Of a stretch of 5,356 nt of DNA, positions 1 to 5,235 are shown piece after piece (position 1 is the stretch's first letter; each line of letters opens with the position of its first letter). The stretch covers positions 1 to 5,356 of the forward strand of contig JBDTDI010000093.1 in the NCBI GenBank assembly GCA_039923155.1. Reading direction: 5' to 3'. The notes beneath the pieces were generated by a model. That model worked only from the letters and a program-made list of their open reading frames with translations, did not search any database and was not told the DNA's origin. Origin of the DNA: Rhodococcus_D sp039923155. Lineage in GTDB: Bacteria; Actinomycetota; Actinomycetes; Mycobacteriales; Mycobacteriaceae. Position numbers and translations under genes: made by a program.

Positions 1-93
1 ACCGAGATCCTCACGCCGCGCCGAGAGCGACGGGGTAGTGGGCGGACACGCGCCGGGGTCACCTGACAAGATGGGGGCCCGCACCCCTGCTCT

Positions 94-98
94 GGAGG
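94..98 (+). promoter_or_regulatory. Ribosome binding site for the 30-residue mini-protein
   Basis: A GGAGG lies 7 bases before the GTG at 106. It is the main evidence that this very short frame is translated and that the GTG is its start. No clear -35/-10 pair is seen in the preceding 90 bases. Confidence 0.55.
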
Positions 99-105
99 TC
101 CTGCC

Positions 106-198
106 GTGGTCGCCGTCGGAATTCCGGTCGTCATCATCACCGTGCTGCTGGTGATCGTCCTGTCGATCACGCTGTTCGTGTTCTCGCTGCGCGACTGA
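106..198 (+). CDS. Small single-helix membrane peptide (30 aa), unknown function
   Basis: This short frame starts at GTG, ends in TGA and encodes 30 residues. Residues 5-26 are almost entirely Val, Ile, Leu, Thr, Phe and Ser, which is enough for one membrane-spanning helix. The peptide ends in the charged tail SLRD, so one end is probably anchored at the cytoplasmic face. A GGAGG 7 bases upstream and the abrupt change from hydrophobic helix to charged end followed by stop argue that it is real. I do not recognise a family; it is not similar by eye to KdpF or CydX. The next gene on the same strand is an FNT channel 270 bases away. Small one-helix peptides often act as accessory subunits of membrane proteins, but a link to the channel is only inference. 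A chance hydrophobic frame remains possible. Confidence 0.55.
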   Translation: MVAVGIPVVIITVLLVIVLSITLFVFSLRD

Positions 199-327
199 GG
201 TTCTCGCTCGTTCGGCGCGGGCACCCGGCTTCGGCCTACCGTGATCTCGTCCCTCGTTTCAGCAGCGAGGCGGGGGACCCCACTCCAGGCAGCAGGGACT
301 GGACGCGCTTCAGCCGCCCCCCTGCGT

Positions 328-350
328 GCGGCGTCTGACCGCGGCGTCTG
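328..350. repeat. 10-base direct repeat GCGGCGTCTG, two copies
   Basis: Copies lie at 328-337 and 341-350, separated by ACC, giving a 13-base period. They lie about 120-140 bases upstream of the FNT start. They might be protein binding half-sites, but such GC-rich short repeats also arise by chance. Confidence 0.4.
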
Positions 351-457
351 TGATGTCCATCGCGGCGCGCCCGACGAGGTCAGGCTCCGCCCGCCCGTTC
401 CCGACCCGCCACCCCTGCGCCGCGGGCCGACTGGGTCCAGGATCTGCGTGACACCAC

Positions 458-464
458 GAGAGGA
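458..464 (+). promoter_or_regulatory. Ribosome binding site fixing the FNT gene start
   Basis: GAGAGGA ends 4 bases before the ATG at 469. It supports that ATG over the upstream GTG at 241, which has no such site. Confidence 0.6.
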
Positions 465-468
465 CCCG

Positions 469-1278
469 ATGAGCGCGCACGGCAGCAACCTGACCTCCAA
501 CCCGGGTGAGCGGGACGACGCGGAGGTCGAGGAGGCGTTCGAGCGCCTGCTCGAGCAGGGCGAGGAGCGCCTCTCCCGTCCGCTGCTGCCCCTGGTGGCC
601 ACCGGGTTGCTGGGCGGCATCGACGTCGCGATGGGCGTGCTGATCTACCTGGTGGTCCTGACCGAGACCGGGAGCTCGTTGCTGGCCGCGCTCGCGTTCA
701 CCATCGGCTTCGTGGCGTTGCTGCTGGCCAGCAGCGAGCTGTTCACCGAGAACTTCCTGGTCCCCGTCACCGCGGTCCTGGCCGGCAAGAGCACGCTGAC
801 CGCGTTGCTGCGGCTGTGGGTGGTGAGCCTGGCGACCAACCTGGTCAGTGGCCTGGCGATGGCGGCGATGATCATCGCCGCACTCCCGGCCGTCAAGGAC
901 TCTGCGATCGAGACCGGGGCGCACTACGCCGATCTCGGGGTGTCGGTGCGGTCGTTCTTCCTGGCCGTGCTCGCCGGGGCGGTGATCACGCTGCTCACCC
1001 GGATGCAGAACAGCACGGAGAGTCTCGGTGTGAAGATCGTCCCCGCGGTGCTGATGTCCTTCGTGCTCGTGGGTGCCGAGCTGTTCCACTCGGTGCTGGA
1101 CTCGATCTTCATGTTCGCGGGGTTGCTGACCGGACGCGCGCCCTACGGCTGGACGCAGTGGTTGGGTGCCCTGGGGTGGTCGGCGATGGGCAACATCCTC
1201 GGCGGCATCGTGCTCGTGACCGCGATCCGGGTGCTGCGAGTTCCCCACCGCATCGCGGAGGAGCGCCAGAAGGCGTGA
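469..1278 (+). CDS. Formate/nitrite transporter (FNT) family channel, YfdC-like
   Basis: The product has 269 residues, usual for the FNT family (FocA, NirC, HSC, YfdC), whose members are pentameric inner-membrane channels for small monovalent anions and their acids. Residues 1-35 are an acidic cytoplasmic segment with a short amphipathic helix (EEAFERLLEQGEERLSR). Six hydrophobic segments follow at about 42-65, 68-90, 113-139, 162-178, 188-208 and 230-254. The hallmark SSELFTENFLVPV at 88-100 corresponds to the broken helix 2 region. In AELFHSVLDSIFMF, His206 matches the conserved central pore histidine (FocA His209), while Asp211 stands near where FocA has an Asn. The ending VPHRIAEERQ is typical of the actinobacterial branch. 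Start choice: ATG with AGAGGA upstream. The transported ion (formate, nitrite, hydrosulfide or other) cannot be told. There is no formate lyase, nitrite reductase or other partner enzyme nearby. Confidence 0.9.
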   Translation: MSAHGSNLTSNPGERDDAEVEEAFERLLEQGEERLSRPLLPLVATGLLGGIDVAMGVLIYLVVLTETGSSLLAALAFTIGFVALLLASSELFTENFLVPVTAVLAGKSTLTALLRLWVVSLATNLVSGLAMAAMIIAALPAVKDSAIETGAHYADLGVSVRSFFLAVLAGAVITLLTRMQNSTESLGVKIVPAVLMSFVLVGAELFHSVLDSIFMFAGLLTGRAPYGWTQWLGALGWSAMGNILGGIVLVTAIRVLRVPHRIAEERQKA

Positions 1279-1297
1279 CCGAACAAGTCATGGTGTT

Positions 1298-1313
1298 CAC
1301 CAGGACCTTGGTG
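1298..1313 (+). terminator. Weak hairpin after the FNT gene
   Basis: CACCAG and TTGGTG can pair (6 bp, one G-U) around a 4-base loop, 20 bases after the FNT stop. There is no T-run, so this would be at most a weak or Rho-assisted terminator. It could equally be chance. Confidence 0.2.
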
Positions 1314-1339
1314 GCTTAGCATCGGGGGTGTCCGGCTGC

Positions 1340-1351
1340 CCTGCCGGCAGG
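1340..1351. repeat. 12-base perfect palindrome CCTGCCGGCAGG
   Basis: This is a perfect 6+6 inverted repeat 6 bases before the AGGAG of the candidate 43-residue ORF. An alternative fold pairs CTGCC at 1336-1340 with GGCAG at 1346-1350 around a 5-base loop. It could be an operator or an mRNA hairpin near the ribosome site; function is not shown. Confidence 0.35.
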
Positions 1352-1356
1352 TCTCC

Positions 1357-1361
1357 AGGAG
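1357..1361 (+). promoter_or_regulatory. Ribosome binding site for the candidate 43-residue ORF
   Basis: AGGAG stands 6 bases before the ATG at 1368, an optimal spacing. It is the main support for translation of that frame. A possible -10 element TAGCAT lies at 1317-1322, but no good -35 partner is seen. Confidence 0.4.
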
Positions 1362-1367
1362 CTCGCC

Positions 1368-1499
1368 ATGTGGTCTCGTCACGTCAACACCAGGCGCGCG
1401 TCACGCGCCGCCCGCGTCCCGCTTGATCCCCGCCTCGTCCAGCTCGCGATGGCCCTGTCACGGCAGAGCATCCATCCCGGGCCGCTGCGGCGGGGCTGA
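1368..1499 (+). CDS. Candidate small basic protein (43 aa), unknown
   Basis: The frame begins with ATG after AGGAG and runs 43 codons to TGA. It encodes a strongly basic peptide with about ten Arg, a start reading MWSRHVNTRRASR and a middle LVQLAMALSRQ that could form a short amphipathic helix. Third positions are about 84% G or C, compatible with coding in this genome but also with chance. The start loosely recalls actinobacterial leader peptides that carry TRR-type motifs, but the Cys codons seen in cysteine-responsive leaders are absent, and no + strand gene follows that it could control. It ends 7 bases from the end of the convergent 98-residue gene. It may be a real small protein, a leader remnant, or a chance frame. 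Confidence 0.35.
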   Translation: MWSRHVNTRRASRAARVPLDPRLVQLAMALSRQSIHPGPLRRG

Positions 1500-1506
1500 G
1501 CCTGAG

Positions 1507-1803
1507 CTACCTCGCGTCGAGCGCAGCGTCGAAGGCTGCCTGCACCTCGTCGAGCGTCAGCTCTCCGATCGTGTCCGGGCGGGCGGCCCACGTCCACGAT
1601 CCGTCGAACCTGACCAGGACCGCTCCGGAGCGACCCGCGCCCAGTGGCAGCACCACCACCCAGTGCCGGTGCCGCTCCACCGTGGCCCTGCCGTGCCAGA
1701 AGCGTTCTCCCCGGTAGGCACCCGGCAGCTTTCGGGCCCGCGCGGCGTCGACGAAGCCCGACGAACACCAGGTGACGGCGCCGTCGAGCTCGTCGAGCGT
1801 CAT
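1507..1803 (-). CDS. Uncharacterised 98-residue tryptophan-rich protein
   Basis: This gene starts at the ATG on 1803, 7 bases after the stop of the oxidoreductase gene, and ends in TAG; the tight spacing suggests one transcript and probably translational coupling. No strong ribosome site is seen before the ATG. The product has no signal peptide or membrane helix. It carries five Trp (12, 36, 48, 70, 72) and a mid-part that alternates like beta strands: FWHGRATVERHRHWVVVLPL, then GAVLVRFDGSWTWAARPDT. It finishes in a predicted helix TLDEVQAAFDAALDAR. The N-terminal MTLDEL resembles this C-terminal LTLDEV. I do not recognise a family; the pattern suggests a small soluble beta-sheet domain with a terminal helix. 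Its place behind the oxidoreductase is the only clue to function. Confidence 0.75.
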   Translation of the reverse strand: MTLDELDGAVTWCSSGFVDAARARKLPGAYRGERFWHGRATVERHRHWVVVLPLGAGRSGAVLVRFDGSWTWAARPDTIGELTLDEVQAAFDAALDAR

Positions 1804-1810
1804 CGGCCGC

Positions 1811-2833
1811 TCACTCGTCGGTGACCTCCACCAGCACCTTGCCGACCACGGCGTCCTGGACGGCGGCGTGGGCGTCGGCGGTGCGGGCCAACGGGAAGCG
1901 GTGCAGCGGCAGCCCGGCCTCCTCGCCGACCGCCATCGCCCCGTCGTCGGTGGCCGCGGCCACGTCGTCGGCGGCGTCGGTCAGGGCCTGCTCACCCACC
2001 GTGTACAGGAGCACGAACTGCAGACGGGTGTTCGCCACCATGTGCGACCGCACGGCCAGGGTCATCTCGTCGCCGCCGTTGTTGGCGTAGATCGCGATCG
2101 AGCCGCGGTTCGCCACCACCGCCGCGTTGAGCGCGGCGTTCGGGCCGGGCGCGACCTCCACCACGAGGTTGACCCCGTCGGGAGCGACGGCCCTGATCGC
2201 AGCCACGGTGTCCCCGTCGCGATAGTTGACGACGTGGTGGGCGCCGGCGGCAGTGGCCAAGATCGCCTTCTCCGGGCTCGACACGGTGGCGACGACAGTG
2301 GCACCGGCCCAGCGGGCGAGCTGGATCGCGGCGTGTCCGACGGCGCCCGCTCCCCCCGCCACGAGGACCGTGCGACCGTCCAGCGCTCCCGGGTGCAGAC
2401 GAGACGGGCCGTCCTCGGCCACGGTCAACGCCCGGTGCGCCGTCATCGCCGGGACCCCGAGGGAAGCCCCCACCTCGAAGCTGGCCGAGTCGGGTAGCCG
2501 CACCACTCGTGCTGCGGACTGCACGGTGAGCTCGGCCGCCGTGCCGATCGCGCGGCCGTGCTGGGCCAGGTACAGCCACACCCGGTCACCCACCGACAGC
2601 CCGTCCACCCCCGTGCCGATCGCGTCGACCACCCCGGCGCCATCCTGGCCGGGAGCGATCTCGTCGAACTGGAGGGCTGGACCGTTGCCCGAGCGGGTCT
2701 TCCAGTCGGTGGGGTTGATCCCGCTGAGCACCACGCGGACCCGCACCTCGCCTGGACCGGGCTCGCCCGCCTCGAGGTCGGTGAGATGCAGAACGCTGGT
2801 GTCGCCAGGCTCGGTGTAGGTGATCGCCTTCAT
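1811..2833 (-). CDS. Zinc-free MDR oxidoreductase, NADPH:quinone reductase type
   Basis: The 340-residue product is a medium-chain dehydrogenase/reductase of the quinone-oxidoreductase (zeta-crystallin) branch, expected to be cytosolic and to use NAD(P)H to reduce quinones or activated enones. Residues 1-130 form the GroES-like ADH_N domain (MKAITYTEPG start, LSGINPTDWKTRSG at 36-49, PGQDGAGVVDAIG at 61-73, VGDRVW at 81-86). Residues about 154-275 form the Rossmann domain, with LVAGGAGAVGHAAIQLA at 157-173 holding the AxGxxG-like dinucleotide loop. The protein contains no cysteine, so the zinc sites of classical alcohol dehydrogenases are missing. The frame stays open upstream past position 3000, but MKAIT is the family start and the extension contains the 24-base repeat, so I start at the ATG on 2833. 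Only a GAGGG 12 bases upstream could serve as ribosome site. Substrate is unknown. The regulator gene lies upstream and the 98-residue gene directly downstream. Confidence 0.88.
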   Translation of the reverse strand: MKAITYTEPGDTSVLHLTDLEAGEPGPGEVRVRVVLSGINPTDWKTRSGNGPALQFDEIAPGQDGAGVVDAIGTGVDGLSVGDRVWLYLAQHGRAIGTAAELTVQSAARVVRLPDSASFEVGASLGVPAMTAHRALTVAEDGPSRLHPGALDGRTVLVAGGAGAVGHAAIQLARWAGATVVATVSSPEKAILATAAGAHHVVNYRDGDTVAAIRAVAPDGVNLVVEVAPGPNAALNAAVVANRGSIAIYANNGGDEMTLAVRSHMVANTRLQFVLLYTVGEQALTDAADDVAAATDDGAMAVGEEAGLPLHRFPLARTADAHAAVQDAVVGKVLVEVTDE

Positions 2834-2835
2834 GA

Positions 2836-2845
2836 TTGAGGTCAA
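2836..2845. promoter_or_regulatory. Palindrome TTGA-NN-TCAA abutting the oxidoreductase start
   Basis: TTGAGGTCAA is a 4+4 inverted repeat two bases before the start codon of the - strand oxidoreductase gene. It is AT-richer than its surroundings and fits the loose TTG-N4-CAA pattern used by many MarR-type proteins. A bound protein here would block transcription or translation start. No MarR gene lies in the window, so this is only a candidate. Confidence 0.25.
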
Positions 2846-2869
2846 CCCTCGGCACCACCCACGGTGTTC

Positions 2870-2918
2870 CCGCAGGGCCTGCGCCCGACCCCACCGCAGG
2901 GCCTGCGCCCGACCCCAC
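2870..2918. repeat. Tandem direct repeat, 2 x 24 bases, with palindromic core
   Basis: Two identical 24-base copies stand head to tail at 2871-2894 and 2895-2918. Each holds the palindrome CGCAGG-G-CCTGCG (6+6 with one central base) followed by CCCGACCCCAC. They lie 38-85 bases upstream of the oxidoreductase start and downstream of the AraC-type regulator gene. Two equal palindromic sites in the leader of a gene beside a regulator suggest binding sites for a dimeric protein, or tandem hairpins in the mRNA. Read as protein on the - strand, the repeat gives WGRAQALR twice, but that frame is the unlikely N-terminal extension. Confidence 0.7.
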
Positions 2919-2937
2919 TGTCCCCTCGCCAGTGGGG
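2913..2937. repeat. 8-bp perfect hairpin, CCCCACTG / CAGTGGGG
   Basis: The arms lie at 2913-2920 and 2930-2937 around a 9-base loop, and the left arm overlaps the end of the second 24-base repeat. On the - strand it comes about 88 bases after the regulator stop and 80 bases before the oxidoreductase start. There is no T-run on either side, so it is not a canonical intrinsic terminator. It could still attenuate or separate the two genes. Confidence 0.45.
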
Positions 2938-3024
2938 GCGGCCACACACCCCTGCGGTCGACCTGTCCAGTTATCGCCCCACGAGCCCACAACGTCACAT
3001 CGGCTTCCGCGATTGCACAGCCCG

Positions 3025-4011
3025 CTAGCCCGTCTGCACATCGTGGGCGGCGCGAAACTGGCTGGGCGTCACCCCCGCCCACCGACGAAACGATCGTGCG
3101 AACTGAGATGGATCTACGAATCCGCAGCGTCGGGCCACTCGCGCGATGGGTTCAGCGCTCCAGGCGGGATCCGCGAGCAGGTCGGCGGCTTGCTTCATCC
3201 GGGTGCTCCGGATCTGCTCCGCGACCCCTGGGCCGTCCGCGAACAGCTGGTGCAGACGACGAACCGACAGACCGATCTCGTTGGCGACCAAACCCGCGCT
3301 CAGGTGCGGGTCGTGCGATCGGCGTCGCAGCACCTCGTCGACCTGTTGACGGCGCACGTCCGCCGTGCCCGTGTGGTCGGGACTCCGACCGAGGACGGTG
3401 CGCAGCACGAGGTCGGCGACGCCGCTCAGGTAGGCCCGCGCGCCGATCTCGTCGACCGGGTCCCGGCCGGCCTCGAGCATGGCGACGGCGCCACGCAGGA
3501 CCGAACGGGTCAGTGGATCGGTCTGCAGCGGCACCATCATCGACGAGCGCAAAGCCTGCACCGGGACCGACAGCTCGTCGACGTCGACGCTGAGCAGCAG
3601 CATCGACACCCTCTCGAGATAGGTGTGCACGTTGGGCTCGTCGTCGGCTTGCAGCACCAGGTCGCCCGCGCCGAGACTGTGTTCCCCCTGGCGCGAGCTC
3701 AGGCGGACCCGCCCACCGTTCAAGAGGCTGATGTGGATCCGCTGTGGATCGCGGGCGCGGGCCTGCGCCGGCGTGGTCTCCGAACGAACCGGGCCCAGGA
3801 CACCGACGCTCACCCGTGCTCCCGCAGCGCGCAGCGCGTGAAAGTCCGCGTGGAACCCTCTATCGTCGTCGGGGTGATCCACCGGCTGCAACCGGAGCGG
3901 AAACACGGTGTTGCTGGCCGCATTCTGCCAATACTCGACGCGCGACCCTTCGGGTACCGCTGCCGTGGTGAGGTGCTGGCGCAGCACTTGGTCGCTCCTC
4001 GCGCCTGCCAT
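3025..4011 (-). CDS. AraC/XylS-family transcriptional regulator with AraC_binding_2-like sensor domain
   Basis: The 328-residue product has the two-part layout of FeaR/NphR-like activators. An N-terminal cupin-type sensing domain (about 40-215: FHADFHALRAAGARVSVG, then RIHISLLNGGRVRL, then LGAGDLVLQADDEP) is followed by a C-terminal double helix-turn-helix (about 222-325). The second recognition unit shows the AraC signature IARVARRCGFVDPSQF, then ARSFRRWAGVTPSQFR at 289-320. The start ATG on 4011 has an excellent GGAGG 6 bases upstream. The gene is divergent from the flavoprotein monooxygenase and points towards the oxidoreductase, so both neighbours are natural targets. NphR, a known member of this broad group, activates a nitrophenol monooxygenase operon; that role here is analogy only. 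The ligand is unknown, and autoregulation is possible. Confidence 0.92.
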   Translation of the reverse strand: MAGARSDQVLRQHLTTAAVPEGSRVEYWQNAASNTVFPLRLQPVDHPDDDRGFHADFHALRAAGARVSVGVLGPVRSETTPAQARARDPQRIHISLLNGGRVRLSSRQGEHSLGAGDLVLQADDEPNVHTYLERVSMLLLSVDVDELSVPVQALRSSMMVPLQTDPLTRSVLRGAVAMLEAGRDPVDEIGARAYLSGVADLVLRTVLGRSPDHTGTADVRRQQVDEVLRRRSHDPHLSAGLVANEIGLSVRRLHQLFADGPGVAEQIRSTRMKQAADLLADPAWSAEPIARVARRCGFVDPSQFARSFRRWAGVTPSQFRAAHDVQTG

Positions 4012-4061
4012 CGTTCACCTCCGGTCCGCCACCATCATCGCCCCGCCCGCACGAGACTTCC
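4012..4061. promoter_or_regulatory. Divergent promoter region between regulator and monooxygenase
   Basis: Only 50 bases separate the two divergent starts if the monooxygenase begins at 4062, or 122 if it begins at GTG 4134. The regulator side carries its GGAGG (4018-4022). I see no clear -35/-10 pair on either strand. The shortness implies overlapping promoters, leaderless initiation, or a later monooxygenase start. Confidence 0.4.
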
Positions 4062-5180
4062 ATGCCCACGTCCCACGCGGGCCGCGCCATAGCCGCGGAA
4101 TGGTGCCGGCACGCCGGTGTGTTGTGCAGTGACGTGCACATCCCGGCCGCGGTCGACGTCGTCGTGATCGGCGCTGGCCAGGCGGGTCTCAGCGGCGCCT
4201 ACTTCCTGCGACGGTCAGGCCTGGAGCACGTCGTCCTGGACCACGACCAAGGCCCGGGCGGCGCGCAGCAGCACCGGTGGCCGACGCTGACCCTGGGTAC
4301 CACCAACCACGTGCACGACCTGCTCGGGCTGCCGGTGGGGCCCGCGGACCCACAGGTCGGTGCGGCGGAGGTCGTGTCCGCCTACTACGCCCGGTACGAG
4401 TCCCACTTCGATCTGCACGTGCAGCGGCCGGTGCACACCAGCGCGGTCCGCCGCGCCGCCGGCGGACGGCTCGAGGTGACGACCGACGCGGGGAGCTGGG
4501 CGGCGCGGGCGGTCATCAATGCGACCGGCACCTGGGAGCGACCGTTCGTCCCGCACTACCCCGGTTCCTTCGCCGGCCGACAGCTGCACACCGCGCAGTA
4601 CCGGCGTGCTGCGGACTGGCGCGGACAGCACGTGGTGGTGGTCGGTGGCGGCATCTCGGCGGTGCAGCTGCTCAGCGAGATCGCCGAGGTGACGACGACG
4701 ACGTGGGTGACGCGGCGACCCCCCGTCTTCGCCGAGACCTTCAGCCCCGCGGACGGCCGCGCGGCGGTGGCCCGGGTGGAGCAACGGGTCCGGGCCGGAC
4801 TGCCACCGGGCAGCGTGGTCAGCGCGACGGGGTTGCCGCTGACGCCCGCGCTGCGCCGAGCCCGCGATCGTGGGGTGCTCACTCCGCGGCCGATGTTCGT
4901 CCGGCTCGTGAGCGACGGGGTGCAGTGGCCGGACGGCACCGTGCAGCACGCCGACGTCATCCTGTGGTGCACGGGCTTTCGCCCCTCGCTGGCCCACCTC
5001 ACCCCGCTGAACCTGCGTGCGCCCGGCGGCGGGATCCGGATGGACGGGGTGCTGGCCACACGGGTGGCCGACGAGCCGCGGATGCACCTGCTGGGGTACG
5101 GACCCTCGGCCAGCACGATCGGCGCCAACCGCGCCGGGCGCGCGGCGGTGCACGAGATTGCCGAGCTGCTGCGTGCCTGA
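4062..5180 (+). CDS. FAD/NADPH flavoprotein monooxygenase-like oxidoreductase
   Basis: The 372-residue product has two dinucleotide-binding folds, as in flavin-containing monooxygenases (CzcO / Pyr_redox_3 type). VVVIGAGQAG at 33-42 is the FAD loop, with the acidic strand end VVLD at 57-60 and GPGGAQQHRW at 64-73. The NADPH loop VVVGGGISA is at 192-200 (GxGxxA form), followed by TRR at 217-219, which could bind the 2'-phosphate. FAGRQLHTAQYR at 170-181 fits the class B fingerprint FxGxxxHxxxY/W. INATGTWERP at 152-161 and ILWCTGFRP at 300-308 are the usual Gly-rich linkers. It probably oxygenates a small ketone, amine, sulfide or similar; the substrate is unknown. The start is uncertain: ATG 4062 has only GAGA upstream and gives a 31-residue leader without domain character, whereas GTG 4134 would give a conventional start but lacks a ribosome site. 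It is divergent from the AraC-type gene. Confidence 0.85.
   Translation: MPTSHAGRAIAAEWCRHAGVLCSDVHIPAAVDVVVIGAGQAGLSGAYFLRRSGLEHVVLDHDQGPGGAQQHRWPTLTLGTTNHVHDLLGLPVGPADPQVGAAEVVSAYYARYESHFDLHVQRPVHTSAVRRAAGGRLEVTTDAGSWAARAVINATGTWERPFVPHYPGSFAGRQLHTAQYRRAADWRGQHVVVVGGGISAVQLLSEIAEVTTTTWVTRRPPVFAETFSPADGRAAVARVEQRVRAGLPPGSVVSATGLPLTPALRRARDRGVLTPRPMFVRLVSDGVQWPDGTVQHADVILWCTGFRPSLAHLTPLNLRAPGGGIRMDGVLATRVADEPRMHLLGYGPSASTIGANRAGRAAVHEIAELLRA
4123..4140. promoter_or_regulatory. Inverted repeat TGTGCA-N6-TGCACA, possible operator
   Basis: Perfect 6-base arms at 4123-4128 and 4135-4140 flank a 6-base spacer, a layout typical of dimeric helix-turn-helix operators and loosely like CRP-type sites. 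It overlaps the alternative GTG start of the monooxygenase and lies about 112 bases upstream of the AraC-type gene's start. If the monooxygenase starts at 4062, the repeat is inside coding sequence and may be chance. Confidence 0.35.
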
Positions 5181-5235
5181 GTCCCTCGGACCACGCGGAG
5201 GGGAGCTGGACACCTCCTCGTCGACCAGCAGCGGC

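Larger units (their letters stand above)
199..468 (+). other. Intergenic gap ahead of the FNT channel gene
   Basis: These 270 bases stay open in the frame of the FNT gene back to a GTG at 241. The encoded stretch is rich in Arg, Pro, Ala and Gly, has no hydrophobic or domain-like pattern, and no ribosome site precedes it, so I treat it as non-coding. A 32-codon frame from ATG 353 also lacks a ribosome site. The gap contains a 10-base direct repeat (see 328-350). No convincing terminator or sigma-70 type promoter was found by eye. Confidence 0.5.

Noticed and set aside
1..105. Possible end of an upstream gene at the left edge
   Set aside because: The + frame open to the stop at 64-66 gives only an Arg/Gly-rich tail of 21 residues, and no - strand start with a ribosome site is seen, so neither is supported.
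353..451. 32-codon + strand ORF from ATG 353
   Set aside because: No ribosome site, low-complexity Arg/Pro/Ala/Ser composition, and stop just before the FNT ribosome site; it looks like chance.
241..468. N-terminal extension of the FNT protein back to GTG 241
   Set aside because: The extra 76 residues are Arg/Pro/Ala-rich with no domain pattern and no ribosome site, while ATG 469 has AGAGGA and gives the normal family length.
310..1248. Long - strand frame (312 codons) opposite the FNT gene
   Set aside because: Its product is dominated by Gln, His, Arg and Gly, typical of the antisense of a GC-rich coding frame; the + strand product has clear FNT motifs.
2834..3082. Upstream extension of the oxidoreductase frame
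   Set aside because: The family starts at MKAIT. The extension would overlap the regulator gene and be built from the non-coding 24-base repeat.
2836..4092. Long + strand frame (418 codons) opposite the AraC-type regulator
   Set aside because: It is a compositional shadow. The - strand frame has an AraC helix-turn-helix signature and a strong ribosome site.
4413..4424. Perfect 12-base palindrome CTGCACGTGCAG
   Set aside because: It lies deep inside the monooxygenase coding sequence (codons for LHVQ) and is probably a codon-choice coincidence.
4215..5213. Long - strand frame (332 codons) opposite the monooxygenase
   Set aside because: Arg/Gly/His/Pro-rich shadow with no recognisable motif; the + strand has two Rossmann loops.
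5197..5217. GGAGG/CCTCC pairing between the two convergent stops
   Set aside because: Only 5 bp with an 11-base loop and no T-run; too weak to call a terminator.
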